Source of the DNA: Septoria linicola
Taxonomy: Eukaryota; Ascomycota; Dothideomycetes; Mycosphaerellales; Mycosphaerellaceae
Length of the DNA stretch: 64,000 nucleotides
Direction of reading: 5' to 3'
NCBI GenBank assembly: GCA_024114885.1
Contig: CP099419.1
Span: 3,100,001-3,164,000, forward strand
Part shown: positions 42,074-53,149 of the stretch, piece by piece
Position numbering within the stretch: position 1 is the first letter of the stretch
Layout of the letters: the number at the start of each line of letters is the position of its first letter
Translations under genes and position numbers: made by a program
The notes under the pieces: generated by a model
Seen by the model: only the letters and a program-made list of their open reading frames with translations
What the model was told of the DNA's origin: nothing
The model's database searches: none

Positions 42074-43243
42074 CTATTCAGCGGGCTTTGGCCGTCGTGC
42101 TCTCCACTCCCGCATATTCGCCGCGCTCCTGTCCCTTTTCTCCTGGCTGCAGTGTTGCTGAAATCCCTCCTGCGTGCAGGTGATCTCCACACGAGCTTCG
42201 TGGCCGGCAGCGACTCTGCTGGCTTCGATCTGGCGTGCGCGCTGCTCAGGTGTCAGAGCCATAAAGGCTCGGTCGTAAGCGTCTTGCGCTTCTTTGGATC
42301 GCTGGCGCTCGAGTGCCAGGCGTGCTCTCCTCTCCACCTTGGACTCCTTTGGAGGAGATGGCTGTCTGGCAGGGCTTGGTGTCGCTCGAGGGGTCAGCAA
42401 CTGCGAAACGAGCGATGCACGACGCTGAGGCGGCGTAGCTGGTGCGACTTGGGCGGAGAGACTAGGCTGTGGTGCCGTCTGCTCACTGTCGTCATCCAGG
42501 ATGATGATGGGATTGTCATCATTGTTGCCATCCAGGTCGATGGGATGGCTTGCATCTCCCTGTCTCGCGTTGCCGGGCTTCACCGCCGCCTCGTGTGTGG
42601 CGGTGAACCTGTCGGTGAGGTTACCGCCCCTCTTCTTTCCCAAGGCAGCGTTGATGTGCTCTGCCGTCGCCTTGGCCTTGAGATCAACGGCTTTGGGCTT
42701 GGGCAGGTTCTTGCGAGACTTGCGCTTCCTCGACTGTTCTCTTGGCCTGGATTGTGCTGCAGTCGACACTGGAGATGCCCCTGGCGCCTTGGCTTGTGCC
42801 ATGCAGCTGGGAAGCTCTGGCTCAATGCTCGCGGGAGGGTCGATCTCCTCCATCTGGGCCTTGATCTCTGCCGCCAATTGTGCTTCGAAGGCTTCGTCCT
42901 CATCTATCACACCAGAGTGTGCCGGCATATCCGGCTCGACACTGTCGACGACGTTGGTCACCTCAGCCCTCGGCCTGGAAGTGGGGAGAGCCAACCCCGT
43001 GCTCTGTACGGGCTCGTCCATCTCGGGACACTCAAAGTTGTCGCTCTCGCTCTCGCCCCACAGGTCGTCATCGGAGCTAGATTGCTCCCTGGTGGCTTGG
43101 TCCTCGGTCATCTCGCGAAGGGCTGCCTCGTCTGCAAGCCTCGTTCGCTTTGCTGCAGGCCCCTCGAGGTCATCGTCGTTCACCTGTCGCTTTCTGATGA
43201 GATGCGTACCAGCGGACAGTGAGATTGGCTCCATGTTTGCCAT
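42074..43243 (-). CDS. Disordered nuclear protein with SUMO-interaction-like motifs
   Basis: 389 aa, no intron. Basic/acidic low-complexity sequence with nuclear-localisation-like runs (SRKRKSRKNLPKPK). A pair of hydrophobic-acidic motifs lies about 15 residues apart in the middle: HPIDLDGNNDD, then NPIIILDDDSEQ. The second is a textbook SUMO-interacting motif (I-I-I-L followed by acidic residues). A C-terminal charged helix (ERRARLALERQRSKEAQDAY) precedes SAANMREWRARRPKPAE. No catalytic domain seen. A SUMO-dependent nuclear role is inferred from the motif only. Confidence 0.65.
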   Translation of the reverse strand: MANMEPISLSAGTHLIRKRQVNDDDLEGPAAKRTRLADEAALREMTEDQATREQSSSDDDLWGESESDNFECPEMDEPVQSTGLALPTSRPRAEVTNVVDSVEPDMPAHSGVIDEDEAFEAQLAAEIKAQMEEIDPPASIEPELPSCMAQAKAPGASPVSTAAQSRPREQSRKRKSRKNLPKPKAVDLKAKATAEHINAALGKKRGGNLTDRFTATHEAAVKPGNARQGDASHPIDLDGNNDDNPIIILDDDSEQTAPQPSLSAQVAPATPPQRRASLVSQLLTPRATPSPARQPSPPKESKVERRARLALERQRSKEAQDAYDRAFMALTPEQRARQIEASRVAAGHEARVEITCTQEGFQQHCSQEKRDRSAANMREWRARRPKPAE

Positions 43244-44308
43244 GTTCTCTTGTGTCTGATGCTATATCCTGACTTGAGATCTCTGAACTGCTTCTGAAAG
43301 GTACGAGCTTGAGAGTCTGGTTGGTAGGGAGCTCTGGTAGCTTGGATACTGCTTGTGGGCTGAGAAGAGCTCCAAGGTCTTGAGTGTATGTGGTATGTGT
43401 GATGTGGTCTTGCTGTTGGTGAACTGTTGCTGCTAGCTGCTGACTGCTGACTGCTGCGTGTAAAGTGTGTGTATGTAAACAGTAAGGCACTTATGATTGA
43501 GACCAAGTAGTGATGTGATATGAAGAAAGAGAAAGAGAAATGAGCAAGGGAATCCTGCGATATACATACATCTATGTCCTCAAAAATAAGAATCGGTATT
43601 GTCCTCATTACGAAGAGTTTTACTGCCAGTACCGCTGTTCGCTCCAGGTCAATTATTGAGGACAATAGCGAGCCAGAGAGGCGCAGCGGTACAGCTGCAG
43701 GACAATAGCTTTCTTGCCAATGGTGTTGTGCTGACCAGACCAGTCCTATTGTTAGATGCGGTCGACAATGGAAGCCAGTGAAGCACTGGCCAGCTAGCGT
43801 TCGTCGTCCAGACGATCTACTGCTGACTAGGCCTGCACGTCCTATGGCAGCAACGACAATGCGCGCGACACAACGAGCACTATCTTACCACTCACGATGC
43901 TCGTGGTCGGCGTCGCGCATTCGACGATGTGTTGCGCAGGGTGCAGATTTAAGGTTTCGTCTGTGCTGACATGCACATTGTCCTCAAAAACCTTGAGCAT
44001 GTGAAAGTGTCTGACGCGCTGCGGTACAGAGTCACTATTGCGATGTCAGTCAGACTGAAACGGGTCACTTGTGAGACAAAGCTTGCAAACCTGCGTCGGC
44101 CTGGCTTAGAACATGAAACACCACACACCTGAAACTCCAAAGCAAGTGAATACCGGGTATATCCGCCATCAACGCCGAAACAGCAAGAGAACGCACTCAC
44201 GCACCTCGCGCTTGACCATGTCTGTACCTTGTGCGCATCGCGTCTTACAGCACATGCGCGTGAATTTCTTGTCTTGTGCAGTAGCGCTGTCCTTCCCTCC
44301 TCCACGTC
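43244..44308. other. Long divergent/convergent gap with repeated TATTGTCCTCA motifs
   Basis: No protein gene recognised over 1.06 kb. Copies of a TTGTCCTC-type motif occur in both orientations near 43575, 43598, 43656, 43699 and 43977. Confidence 0.4.
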
Positions 44309-44931
44309 TCACCCAAAGACACCCGCTCTCCGCATCACGCCCTCGAACTCTTCTTTGCCGACGCCACCAAGTCCGCCGCCCTTCGCTTCCCTCACCATAT
44401 CCCTCAGAACACTGTCCGGCACGTCTTCTCTCAACTCCTTAGCCACTCTCTTGAGATCCCCAATCGTGATCTCTCTGTCCTGGCCTCTCGTGAACAAAGC
44501 GTATGCCTTCTCAACTTCCTCATTCTGTTGCTCCTCGTCCCTCTCATTCTTCGCTCGATTCAGCTGTAGCGCAGCAACGGGAAGAAAGTGCTCGTAGTCT
44601 ATCGCGCCTTCCTCTTCTCCGTCGGCGATATCGATGAGCTCTTGAAGAGCTTCATTGTCCGCGGGAGGCGCGTTTAAGGCGATGAGACAGCGACGAAGAT
44701 CGATTGTGCGAATCGTAGGCGTGTCAGAGTCGGACGTGCTGCAAAAGAGCGCGAAAGCTTCCTCGATCTCAGCTTCCTCTTCAGCAGTGATATCGTTCTC
44801 CTTGGCTAGCTTGGAGCGGCGTTTGGAAGGTTGCTTTGGAGCGCTAGAAGAGGCTGCCGCCGCTTTACGCTTGGGAGGCTGTTCATTTGTCAGGTCATGC
44901 GCCGGTGAGTCGACCTTGTGCTACTTACCAT
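44309..44931 (-). CDS. EF-hand (calmodulin/centrin-like) protein with degenerate loops
   Basis: Exon 1 appears to contribute only the start codon (44931-44929), followed directly by GTAAGT. Exon 2 is 44878-44309, making 190 aa. After a basic N-terminus (MPPKRKAAAASSSAPKQ), helix patterns match paired EF-hands: EEEAEIEEAFALFCSTSDSD, then RTIDLRRCLIALN, and later EVEKAYALFTRGQDREITIG, then DLKRVAKELREDVPD. The calcium loops lack the normal D-x-D-x-[DN]-G pattern, so calcium binding is doubtful. It could be a centrin-like or light-chain-like protein. Without the first mini-exon, the frame has no ATG before the coding region. Confidence 0.75.
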
Positions 44932-45610
44932 GGCGATTGACCTGCTTGAGGAGAACGGAACGCGTTTGAGGCAACGTGAGGTCGGCAGCGCGGGCGCCAA
45001 GAGTCGAGGCGGCATTCAAATCTTTGTTTCTCAGTTTCTTCTTTCTTCCACTTTACCACAACATTAAATCTCAGCAATACCGGATGCTATGCCAAGGCTG
45101 TCGCACTATTTCAACATCAACTCACTCACCGCGAGGAGCTCCTCTTGGTGCGATCCAGCCACAGGCAAGCGCGGCTTACAGTACAGTACAAGATTTCCTT
45201 CACCTGTCGTCTCCTTTCACACGCCATGATTTAGCTAGAGCCTCCCGCCACTTATTTACCAAGGCGAAGGAGGTGTGGACAGCATTGGCAATATTAAGAA
45301 CGGCCTCGTCCTACGAGACGGGGACAGCTTCATCGCTTGTCTGTTTTGGCTTCAATTGCTGAGACGGGACTTGATGTGGAGCGGACATAACTTTTTTCTT
45401 TTCGAGCAGCAGTAGACCAGAATATGTGCAAAGTATGATCAAGCACTCAATACTCATGCATACCGCTCTGCACTGCTATGCTACACTGTCGTCCATGCAC
45501 GAATGCGAAATTTACAAAATGCTCGTGCACCAGGCACCTATGGGTATCAATTCCAAGCTCTCAAATCATAAATGCAAGCCAGAACACATGAGAGATGACC
45601 ATAGTCCGTC
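44932..45610. other. Intergenic
   Basis: 5' flank of the EF-hand gene and 3' flank of DOT1. No gene recognised. Confidence 0.45.
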
Positions 45611-47116
45611 CTATAGCCTATTCTGCTTCCTGAACTTCTGCATTGGCCCCGGGTCCTTTCTAGCAATATACCAATTGCCCTGTGCCGCGCCCCAGCTGAC
45701 ACTGTCGGAAAAGTATTCGAACTTTTGTTGAACAAACAGATTCACGACAGAGTCAATGTTGCGCGTTGACATTTTGTGGCCGTCTGGCACGAATGGCTTC
45801 AAGCTGACCACTTGACATCCGTCCTTGAGATCAAGGAACATGCTGAGCAAGCGATTATTCAGGTCGGATGAGAATGCTTGGTTGTTAACGAGAACGACAT
45901 CGGCTTCTTGGAGAATCTTTGGCACCTTGGGATGTTCCAAAAAGTCGCCGCGAAGAAGCTGAGTTTTACCTGCGAGAAGACCCCAAAGCTTGGTCCTGCC
46001 AGGGAACTCCTTCTCCTGGAGCTCTGCAGCATCGCATGGATTGGGCATCATTTCGATCCCGGTACTGTCGCAGCCAACTTCCAATGCCGCCTGCAGAACT
46101 ACATTGCCGACTCCAGAGCCCAGATCCACGAACTTCATCTCATGTGTGAGCTTGGTCTTCTTGAAGATGTCGCTACAGAATCGTGGCAGAAGCTCTCCAT
46201 ACACATTCTCGCTGAAAGCCTCGTACTTCACAAGCTTCTCAACGTTGGGCGAAACTGTCCTCGAATATGTCTGCTCAAGTATTCGTCTGACCCAGTCCAA
46301 TGGCAAGTGGCTCTTACTGCGAAGCACAGTCTCGATAGTCCCGTCGGCTATCAGTGACTTCAACAGCTTGTTGTATTCGTCGACGATGTCCACAAACTCA
46401 GCGACGTCTTCTCGTTGCCACGCCAGATTAAAGCGTCGCCGGTATCCCGTCTCCGGATTCGTGTACTTCACAACAAGCTCTTCCGGAAAGTAGTGCTGAC
46501 ACACGGCCTCGATAGACTCAATAATATCTTCCATTGGCCTGTAGTCTTCCTTCTTTTCCGTCTTTGGCCATTTGAGCTGAAATTTCTCCCGCTGCCCTCT
46601 GCTTGGATACTGCAGTTTACACGTCGCGAACTCAGCTTCTCCCCATGGATTCTTGAAGTTCTCTGCGTATCTGCCCGAGGTTGCGTCTGCACCATGTATG
46701 ATCTCCAAACTCGCACCCTCTTTGAATGCTTTCCCAGAAAGAAGTGGTCTCCGCGGTCCATGGCTGTCGATCGAGCTGACACTGCTTTTGATCCGCTTGC
46801 GCGAAACATCGGAGTCACTACCACCAACATCGCTACTGTCGTCCTCATCGTCACTCCAAATGTGTCGATCGGGGGTTGCGCTCTTCCTTTTCACGCCTCT
46901 TGCGTTTGCAACTGCTCGCTTAGCCGGGTTTGCTGGCTTCGTCTTCGTGATGGGAGTGCCGGTAGGCTTGAAGCGATTTGGATCGTGCACTCGGACCGGC
47001 GCAGATGCCGTGGCTCCATTCGACTGCGTAGGCCTCACGGTCTGAGTCACAGGCTTTCGAACAATAGTCTTACGGACAGTCGCCGTGCTGGCGGTCTTCG
47101 GCCTGTTGAAGTTCAT
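45611..47116 (-). CDS. DOT1: Histone H3K79 methyltransferase Dot1
   Basis: 501 aa, no intron. The N-terminal ~170 residues are basic and disordered (MNFNRPKTASTATVRKTIVRK), as in fungal Dot1, where such a region contacts nucleosomes. The catalytic domain has SAM-binding motif I DLGSGVGNVVLQAAL with acidic Glu in GIEM (near residues 330-350), the motif-like VLVNNQAFSSDLNNRL (near 410), and the C-terminal VSWGAAQGNWYIARKDPG. In the nucleus it methylates lysine 79 of H3, stimulated by H2B ubiquitination. The start ATG is unambiguous. Confidence 0.95.
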   Translation of the reverse strand: MNFNRPKTASTATVRKTIVRKPVTQTVRPTQSNGATASAPVRVHDPNRFKPTGTPITKTKPANPAKRAVANARGVKRKSATPDRHIWSDDEDDSSDVGGSDSDVSRKRIKSSVSSIDSHGPRRPLLSGKAFKEGASLEIIHGADATSGRYAENFKNPWGEAEFATCKLQYPSRGQREKFQLKWPKTEKKEDYRPMEDIIESIEAVCQHYFPEELVVKYTNPETGYRRRFNLAWQREDVAEFVDIVDEYNKLLKSLIADGTIETVLRSKSHLPLDWVRRILEQTYSRTVSPNVEKLVKYEAFSENVYGELLPRFCSDIFKKTKLTHEMKFVDLGSGVGNVVLQAALEVGCDSTGIEMMPNPCDAAELQEKEFPGRTKLWGLLAGKTQLLRGDFLEHPKVPKILQEADVVLVNNQAFSSDLNNRLLSMFLDLKDGCQVVSLKPFVPDGHKMSTRNIDSVVNLFVQQKFEYFSDSVSWGAAQGNWYIARKDPGPMQKFRKQNRL

Positions 47117-47821
47117 GGTCGGTCATGCAAGGCTAGCGAGGGATGCTGCATGAAATCGAATGCATGCTCTAGATAGTGTTGCGGAGATGGTCAAGCGATG
47201 CCAATATGAGCAATGAGCTGGGAACTATCCTCTCGACATCCAAGAATGTCTGTTGTCGCGTGAGAGTGTGTTTCGGTGCAGAAAGTTGGGTTAAGGAAAG
47301 AGACCCTGTCAGTCGTTGCGCGTTGAAGATTCGTCGGCGCCGAGTGGCAGTCGCCAATCACGAAGGGAAGGCACTTTACGCCACTTTGGTGGCACGTACA
47401 TTCGTGCCTCGACTCCTGTTCCTATCAGACAGAGCTTACAGACTTGCAGCTACCCTCGCCGCATCGCTGCCGACACGCGTGGCACGGCCGCAGGAGGTCA
47501 TGGGGCATGCATTGTCGCCATCAAAGTTCATCTGCTCGATGGCGATGGATGAGAACACTTGTGGGCTTGTGTCGCAACATCTGTCTGCTAGCGACAGGCT
47601 GAAGTCTTCCAACGCAATGTTTTGATACCGCGCCTGCAGTAAATGCATATGCATACGTCGCGCTCTAAGCACGGCAATTGATCGTGATTAATGGTGACAT
47701 CATTTGAGCTGTTGTATGGGCTCTCAGTTGCAGGTCTTTTATTCTTTGCTCGTGTGGTATAAAAGGACTGTGGTCAACACATTAACGTACAACAAATCAA
47801 CCGACTGCTATCAGATGCAAG
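47117..47821. other. Divergent upstream region of DOT1 and the OBAP-like gene
   Basis: Contains the OBAP TATA box at 47758. No gene recognised. Confidence 0.45.
47758..47764 (+). promoter_or_regulatory. TATA box of OBAP-like gene
   Basis: TATAAAA 58 bp before the ATG at 47822, suggesting a regulated promoter. Confidence 0.6.
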
Positions 47822-48576
47822 ATGGCTTCTGATCAAAAGTTCGACAATCTGGACAAAATTCCAGTCACCAACAAGGCCGCCGGTGAGCCTGAATCAACCA
47901 AAGAAACCATGTTGGAGACAGGTACTTCTATGGTCCAGAACTTTGAGCCAACGAAACGGCTGTGCGCACATCTGTATGTCTCCGACATCCTACCTGCGAA
48001 TCACGTCTAACACCTGTCAGAAATGCCTTCCACGTTTACGTTAACGATCCAACACGAACTTCAGAAGCCAACCATTACTGTGCCCACGTAAACGAAGATG
48101 TACGGCAGTGCATACTCTACGACTCTCCCGGTCCCAACGCCCGACTCATCGGCGTTGAGTACATGGTCTCTCCGAGGATCTACGAGACTCTCGATCCCGA
48201 AGAGCGTAAGCTGTGGCACAGTCATGTCTTCGAAGTCAAGTCTGGCATGCTCATTATGCCGAGTCCAGCAGGAGTGCCTCTTGCTGTCTGGGAGAAAGCT
48301 GAAAATTCCGAGATGGAAGAGGTCGTCCATCTCTACGGAAAAGTGTTCCAGCTGTGGCAGACTGACAGAGGAGACAAAGTGCCGCTCGGCATGCCTCAGC
48401 TCATGACCAGCTTCACAAGCCACGACCAGGTAGAGATCGACAAGCTGGTAGGGAATCGTGATCGAAGGTTTGGTGTCGATCACAAGAAGAAGGCGGAAGG
48501 AAGAGCTTACATTGAGGAGCCCAAGGTACATCCCGATGCAGATGACCTGTGGGCAAAGCAGAAGAAGGCAGATTAG
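47822..48576 (+). CDS. Oil-body-associated-like protein (DUF1264)
   Basis: Exons 47822-47973 and 48021-48576; the 47-nt intron (CT|GTATGT to CTGTCAG) joins KRLCAHL to NAFHVYVND. The product is 235 aa, the usual size for OBAP/DUF1264 proteins. Family features visible are HYCAHVNEDVRQCILYDS, then GVEYMVSPRIYETLDPEE, KLWHSHVFEVKSGML and HLYGKVFQLWQTD. Plant members associate with lipid bodies; fungal members are uncharacterised. A TATA box and a very short leader suggest strong or inducible expression. Confidence 0.88.
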
Positions 48577-50381
48577 TCGAGAGCTTTCCCGGTTGGTTGT
48601 AATGCTATAACTTGATTATCAGACATCGAGCAAAGTCGCAACAGACGTGTTGATCGGCCCGCACTGGCCGGAGGCTGCACTGCCATAGTTTCCATGATTG
48701 TTCCATGAGTGTGGGAAAACCGAAGACTTGCTACTGGCGGAACGCCGATCATGATGCTATTGTCCTGCTCCTCGTAGCCAGAATACTTTGGTCGCATTTC
48801 GGGCCCGGAGCACAACGTCCTGCTGCCATCTCGCGCTAGCGGATGTTAGCATCGTCATCGCGATCTGTGCGACCATGTTGTGCGCACATCTGGGCATAAA
48901 GTTCTTGGAGTCTCAGAGGTACGAAGTCAACTTCATGGATCCTCCTGGAGGATGAAGGTCAATATGACTCGGGAGGTGAAGGAAAGTGGGCACCCGACAC
49001 ACAACAACAGCCTTCTGCCGAGATTACAAGTGTCACGGTCGTGGAATCTCCTTGCTCTGCCAGACGAGAACTGCAATATCATGGAGTCTTCAGTACCGTA
49101 GAACATGTATTGTCTCCTGTATGATTCCGGAAGGCTGCACTCTTCGCTGCGACTGGATTGAACATCAGTGTCGATATGTACAGTAGACTTGTCAAGCTTT
49201 GAGGCGTTGCCGCTTGCGCCATTCGGACCTGGCTTGGAACTCGGTTAGGATCCGAGTCTGACCACAAAATGCCGGCAGCTCGCGTGGCTTGACCAGGCAG
49301 ATCGTGGTTATGGTGGTGATGGTATGCTTGGGATCTCTCGGCTCATACTGTTTTGCACGAGTTTCCAAGGCCATGGCCATCCCCATGGCACGTTCGCGGA
49401 GTCTGGAGGATATCATCTGGTAAAGGCCCGATAGCAGTGGGTTTCGTGAAGGTCTGGGGGATGGAGATAAGCACGTCGCGAACAGCGAAAACATGCATCA
49501 ACAGTCGCCCACATGGGTAGATCGAGACGTGTTCGGATCTCCGGCATGAGTTATTGGTGATCTGTGGCCTGACAGAGCCGCTCAACTTGCCTGCTGGATG
49601 ATGACGTCTCGAATCGCGTACTCCGTCGAATCCTGCGTAGACAACACGCACCTGTCATTGCTGTCTGTGCGAGCGAGGAAGTAGTGCTATGCCGTAGGCC
49701 TGCAAAGCCTTGTCAGGCCTTTGCCGCCGCGAAATGCCGGCTAGTTAGCGAAGAACCTCATGCCGTTGCTGGTGTATCTTCGCCTGTTTTACAAGGATGA
49801 CATAGGATCCACTACGCTCGGGGCAAAGTTTTGGTCATGTCGACAACAGCTGGAATGCGATCGTAAAATCTGGTCAATGGGGCTGACGGAACCGGACAGG
49901 AGCGCAGAAGCCAATATCTGTAGGATTTCTGCAATGTAACGTGCTTGGTAAGGATCTGTCCATAGAGAGTTGTGGGTCGAAACCTTCTCTGGAGAGCGAC
50001 TCCGTGGGCAGCAAGAGATCGGTGTGGAGAGCATTTTATGGATCCTCTTTCTATCAGCGGATACCGGCCGGCGCAGTCGCTCTTTCTGTGGTAGTGCCTC
50101 TGAACAGGCCATTGGACCGCGTTCTGCATCAGAAGTTGCTGCTGGAATTGCATTCGAGGTGGAAAACCGAAACATCGAACAGATCACGAGCCACAACGTG
50201 ACTGGGGTCTCTGGCCGGTCATATAAAAGCTTGCCAGCCTTTTGCGAACCTTGAGTCTTGATAATTTCCAAAGCGAAAGACAAGGAAGTCGACTTCTGCT
50301 GGTTGTTGATACATACACATCCACTGCCCAATATGAAGCAGTACGGCAACGTGTACCTGATCGCTGCCATCTCAATTCTCG
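48577..50381. other. 1.8-kb gap, no confident gene
   Basis: Minus-strand segments near 49192-49494 (KPRELPAFCGQTRILTEF) and 49610-49660 (STEYAIRDVIIQQA after a CAG acceptor) have protein-like character and could be exons of an unrecognised or decayed gene. I could not assemble a model. An uninterrupted 193-codon frame (50370-49789) shows no family. Confidence 0.35.
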
Positions 50382-52261
50382 TTACAGGTATCTTGCCTTG
50401 ATCTTGTCCGCCGCCCTCTCGGCAAGAGCATACAGTGTGCTTGTCAAGTGACCGCTGACTTGGAACGGTAGCACAGAAGCGTCGACGACCCGAACGTTGG
50501 CAGTGCCATAGACCAAGTGGTCACTATCAACAACGCCACCCAGCTCTTGCGGCATCATTGCAGCTGTCGAGATGTAGTGGAAGTTGGAGCGGTAAACCGA
50601 CTTCAGCCAAGCACCCCATACAGCTTCGCTGGCCTCTGCAGGCACAAGATCAAGACCTGGTGTGGTCTCCTCGCCAAGTAGCTTGCTGAAGGGAGCTGTG
50701 TTGGCGACTACTCTGGCAGCCCTAGCGGTGGCGACCTGCTGCTTGATGTCCCAGTCGAGCTGGAAGAAGTTTGGGTTGATCAATGCAGGAGCTGATGCGT
50801 TGGCGGAGCTGATGTGGATGTTTCCTCGGGAGAATGGCAGAAGACCCCAGTACTCAATAGTTGCGCTGCCACTGGAAGGAGCATTGACGATGACCTCGGA
50901 GATGACGGCGAGTTCTTCGAAGATGAGCTTGTGCTGGATGTTGAAGAGCCTCTCAAGTGCGGTTTGGTTGGCAACGCCGCCTGTGGCGTTCACGACTGCT
51001 CTGGCGTAGGCAGAGAGCGAGTGCTTGACGTTCGCGCCGACCTTCGAGGTATTATTGCCGAAGACATCGTGTGCATTGTAGTAGCCGATGAAGCCTCCAG
51101 CGCCGGTGAAGTTCTGCTTCGCAACGTATGCCGTATCGACTGTGGTCTGATCCTGGAGGTTCTCGCCGACGTTTGGCAGATCGACCTTGACATCTATGCC
51201 ATGTTTCTTCAGGATGCTGCAAAAAGTTAGCCATCAGTCGTGCACTTTTCATCTCTGCGAGGCTACTCACGCAGGATTACCGACACCAGATTGCTCAAGG
51301 ATAAGAGGTGACCGCAGTGCTCCGGCGGATAGAATGACTTCCTTCTTTGCCAACAAGTGTTGCACCTTGCCTGAAGCGCTTCGCACAACCACGCCATTTA
51401 CTGTTGGCAGCTCGTGCGTTGACGAATTCAGCCAAGTCAAGCGATCGGCGAAAGAGTCGAGATATGCATGCAGGTTTGGTCTCGAACTGACAGGGTAGTA
51501 GTATGCTCTTGCGGCATCTTCGCGGACATTGGCCGCTGTATCGAGAGTCTTTGGAAAGATGTTGTAGCCACGCATGTGACCATCGTTGGGCTCGCCATTC
51601 CATGGAAGACCGGCTGAGTTGAACGTGCTGTTAAGTATGCCCGAGAAGTTGTTGCCGACCATCGTAGCAGGCCAGCCGACTTTCAGAGGACCAGTGAAGC
51701 CATGCACATCGGCACTGTATTGAGCACCATCCTTGACTTGAGAAACAGTCGGCACCTCGAAACCTTCACTCTTCTTGTAGTAGGGCAGGAGAGAGTCCCA
51801 TGTTATGTTGTTCCCTATCTTTGCCCAGGCATCAATCTGAGATGTCTCGGCACGCATGTATGTCATCCCTACAAATGGTCAGCCTGGTCTAAATTTCTGG
51901 CGTGACTCAACATACCATTGATCGTGCTTGTACCACCAAGCGCCTTCGCAGCTCTCAAGGTCTGAGTCTTGTTGCCGGCATATGCTTGAGGCTCACTCTG
52001 GTAAGCCCAATCGATATCTGTGCCAAAAGCCTTGCCATAGCCTGAAATACTGGTAACATTTTCGTTGTCGAAGACGCTTCCTCCAGCCTCGATGATGGCC
52101 ACAGATACTGTCGGGTCTTCGCTGAGTCGGTTTGCGATCACTAATCCAGAAGTCCCACCACCTACAACAAGAAAGTCATAGTCCTTGGTGATGTTGTGAA
52201 GAGCTGAAGGCGCGGCCAGCACTGTGGATGCGAGCGCAAGGCCAGCAGTGACGCTGAACAT
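50382..52261 (-). CDS. Secreted GMC oxidoreductase (glucose-oxidase-like)
   Basis: Three exons: 52261-51916, 51868-51271 and 51216-50382, 592 aa. A signal peptide (MFSVTAGLALASTVLAAP) is followed by the FAD dinucleotide-binding motif VVGGGTSGLVIANRL and the GMC signature 1 region ALGGTSTINGMTYMRA. Signature 2 region is ILSAGALRSPLILEQSGVG. Active-site histidines are His528 (NFHYISTAAMMP) and His571 (VSGHLTST), 43 residues apart as in Aspergillus glucose oxidase (His516 and His559). Many N-glycosylation sequons agree with secretion. FAD-dependent oxidation of a sugar or alcohol with H2O2 production is likely; substrate not determinable. Both introns have GT...AG ends and keep phase. Confidence 0.93.
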
Positions 52262-53149
52262 GATGGCACAGGTAATTAATGAATCGGGTTTGTGAGAAAA
52301 CAGTAGTAAAGATCGAGCGAAATATGGGAGGCGGAGATGCAGAGGTCATATAAACAACTCAATCTCGAACGCGTGCTTACCAAGTGTCTTCGATGCTGAT
52401 CACCACAAGGTCTGGCCAGATATTTCCAATGCTCATCATAGCATAGCATTGGCCACCTGCTGGTTACAAAGACGAAGAGGAACAATTCCATGATCTGATA
52501 ACGGCGGTATTACGGTGGTGTGTCCCAGCAGTTCCACGGCCAAAGTTCGGCAGACATTCGAATAGCCAAGAACAGCATTTAAGGTGCTTTTTGAGTAAGG
52601 CTTGATCAGCAGCTGCTTGTGCTTGTTCGTCTTTGAAACCAGGAACGCGGTGATGTGGTCAATTGGGTTGCTGTGCCATTCTGACTTGCCAGCGTTCCGC
52701 CGAGTCCGATGTTCGCGCTTGAAAGCTATTCTCGATCGTCATTGCGCGTATGGTCAGCGTATGATGCACAGCCGGTGTACTGCTTTGGAGTGAATGACGA
52801 TTAATTTTCCTGCTGGAGAGTCTTGAGTGGAAGAACAGCAGTGCTTGATTATGCTAATTGTTTCCTTTGGAGCATGCGTGTCAGCAGCAGCTGATTCGAG
52901 AAAGAAGATGCATCAAGATCCCATCATCCAATTCGACTTGAGCGTTCACATGGTTCGCATCTGCATGCTGACTATACAATGCCTTGGGCAGTGCCGTGAA
53001 TCAAGTGTGTGCGCCAATTGGAGGGAGAATTTTAAAGTGAGGGAGTTGTTCACCATTGAAGCCTCCTCGGCCGCGGTTATTGACGGCAACTTTGTGCTCC
53101 CCTTCGACACCACCTTCCCATGCAATGACACGCGACTTCATCACACAGC
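52262..53149. other. Divergent gap
   Basis: Promoter sides of the GMC and ANR2-like genes. Open frames such as 52827-53153 have no protein character. Confidence 0.45.

Noticed and set aside
42501..43259. 252-codon plus-strand frame opposite the SUMO-motif gene
   Set aside because: Ser/Leu-rich mirror of the Arg/Glu/Asp-rich minus-strand protein.
49789..50370. 193-codon minus-strand frame just below the GMC gene
   Set aside because: No family, no conserved composition, and it lies where the GMC 3' UTR should be.
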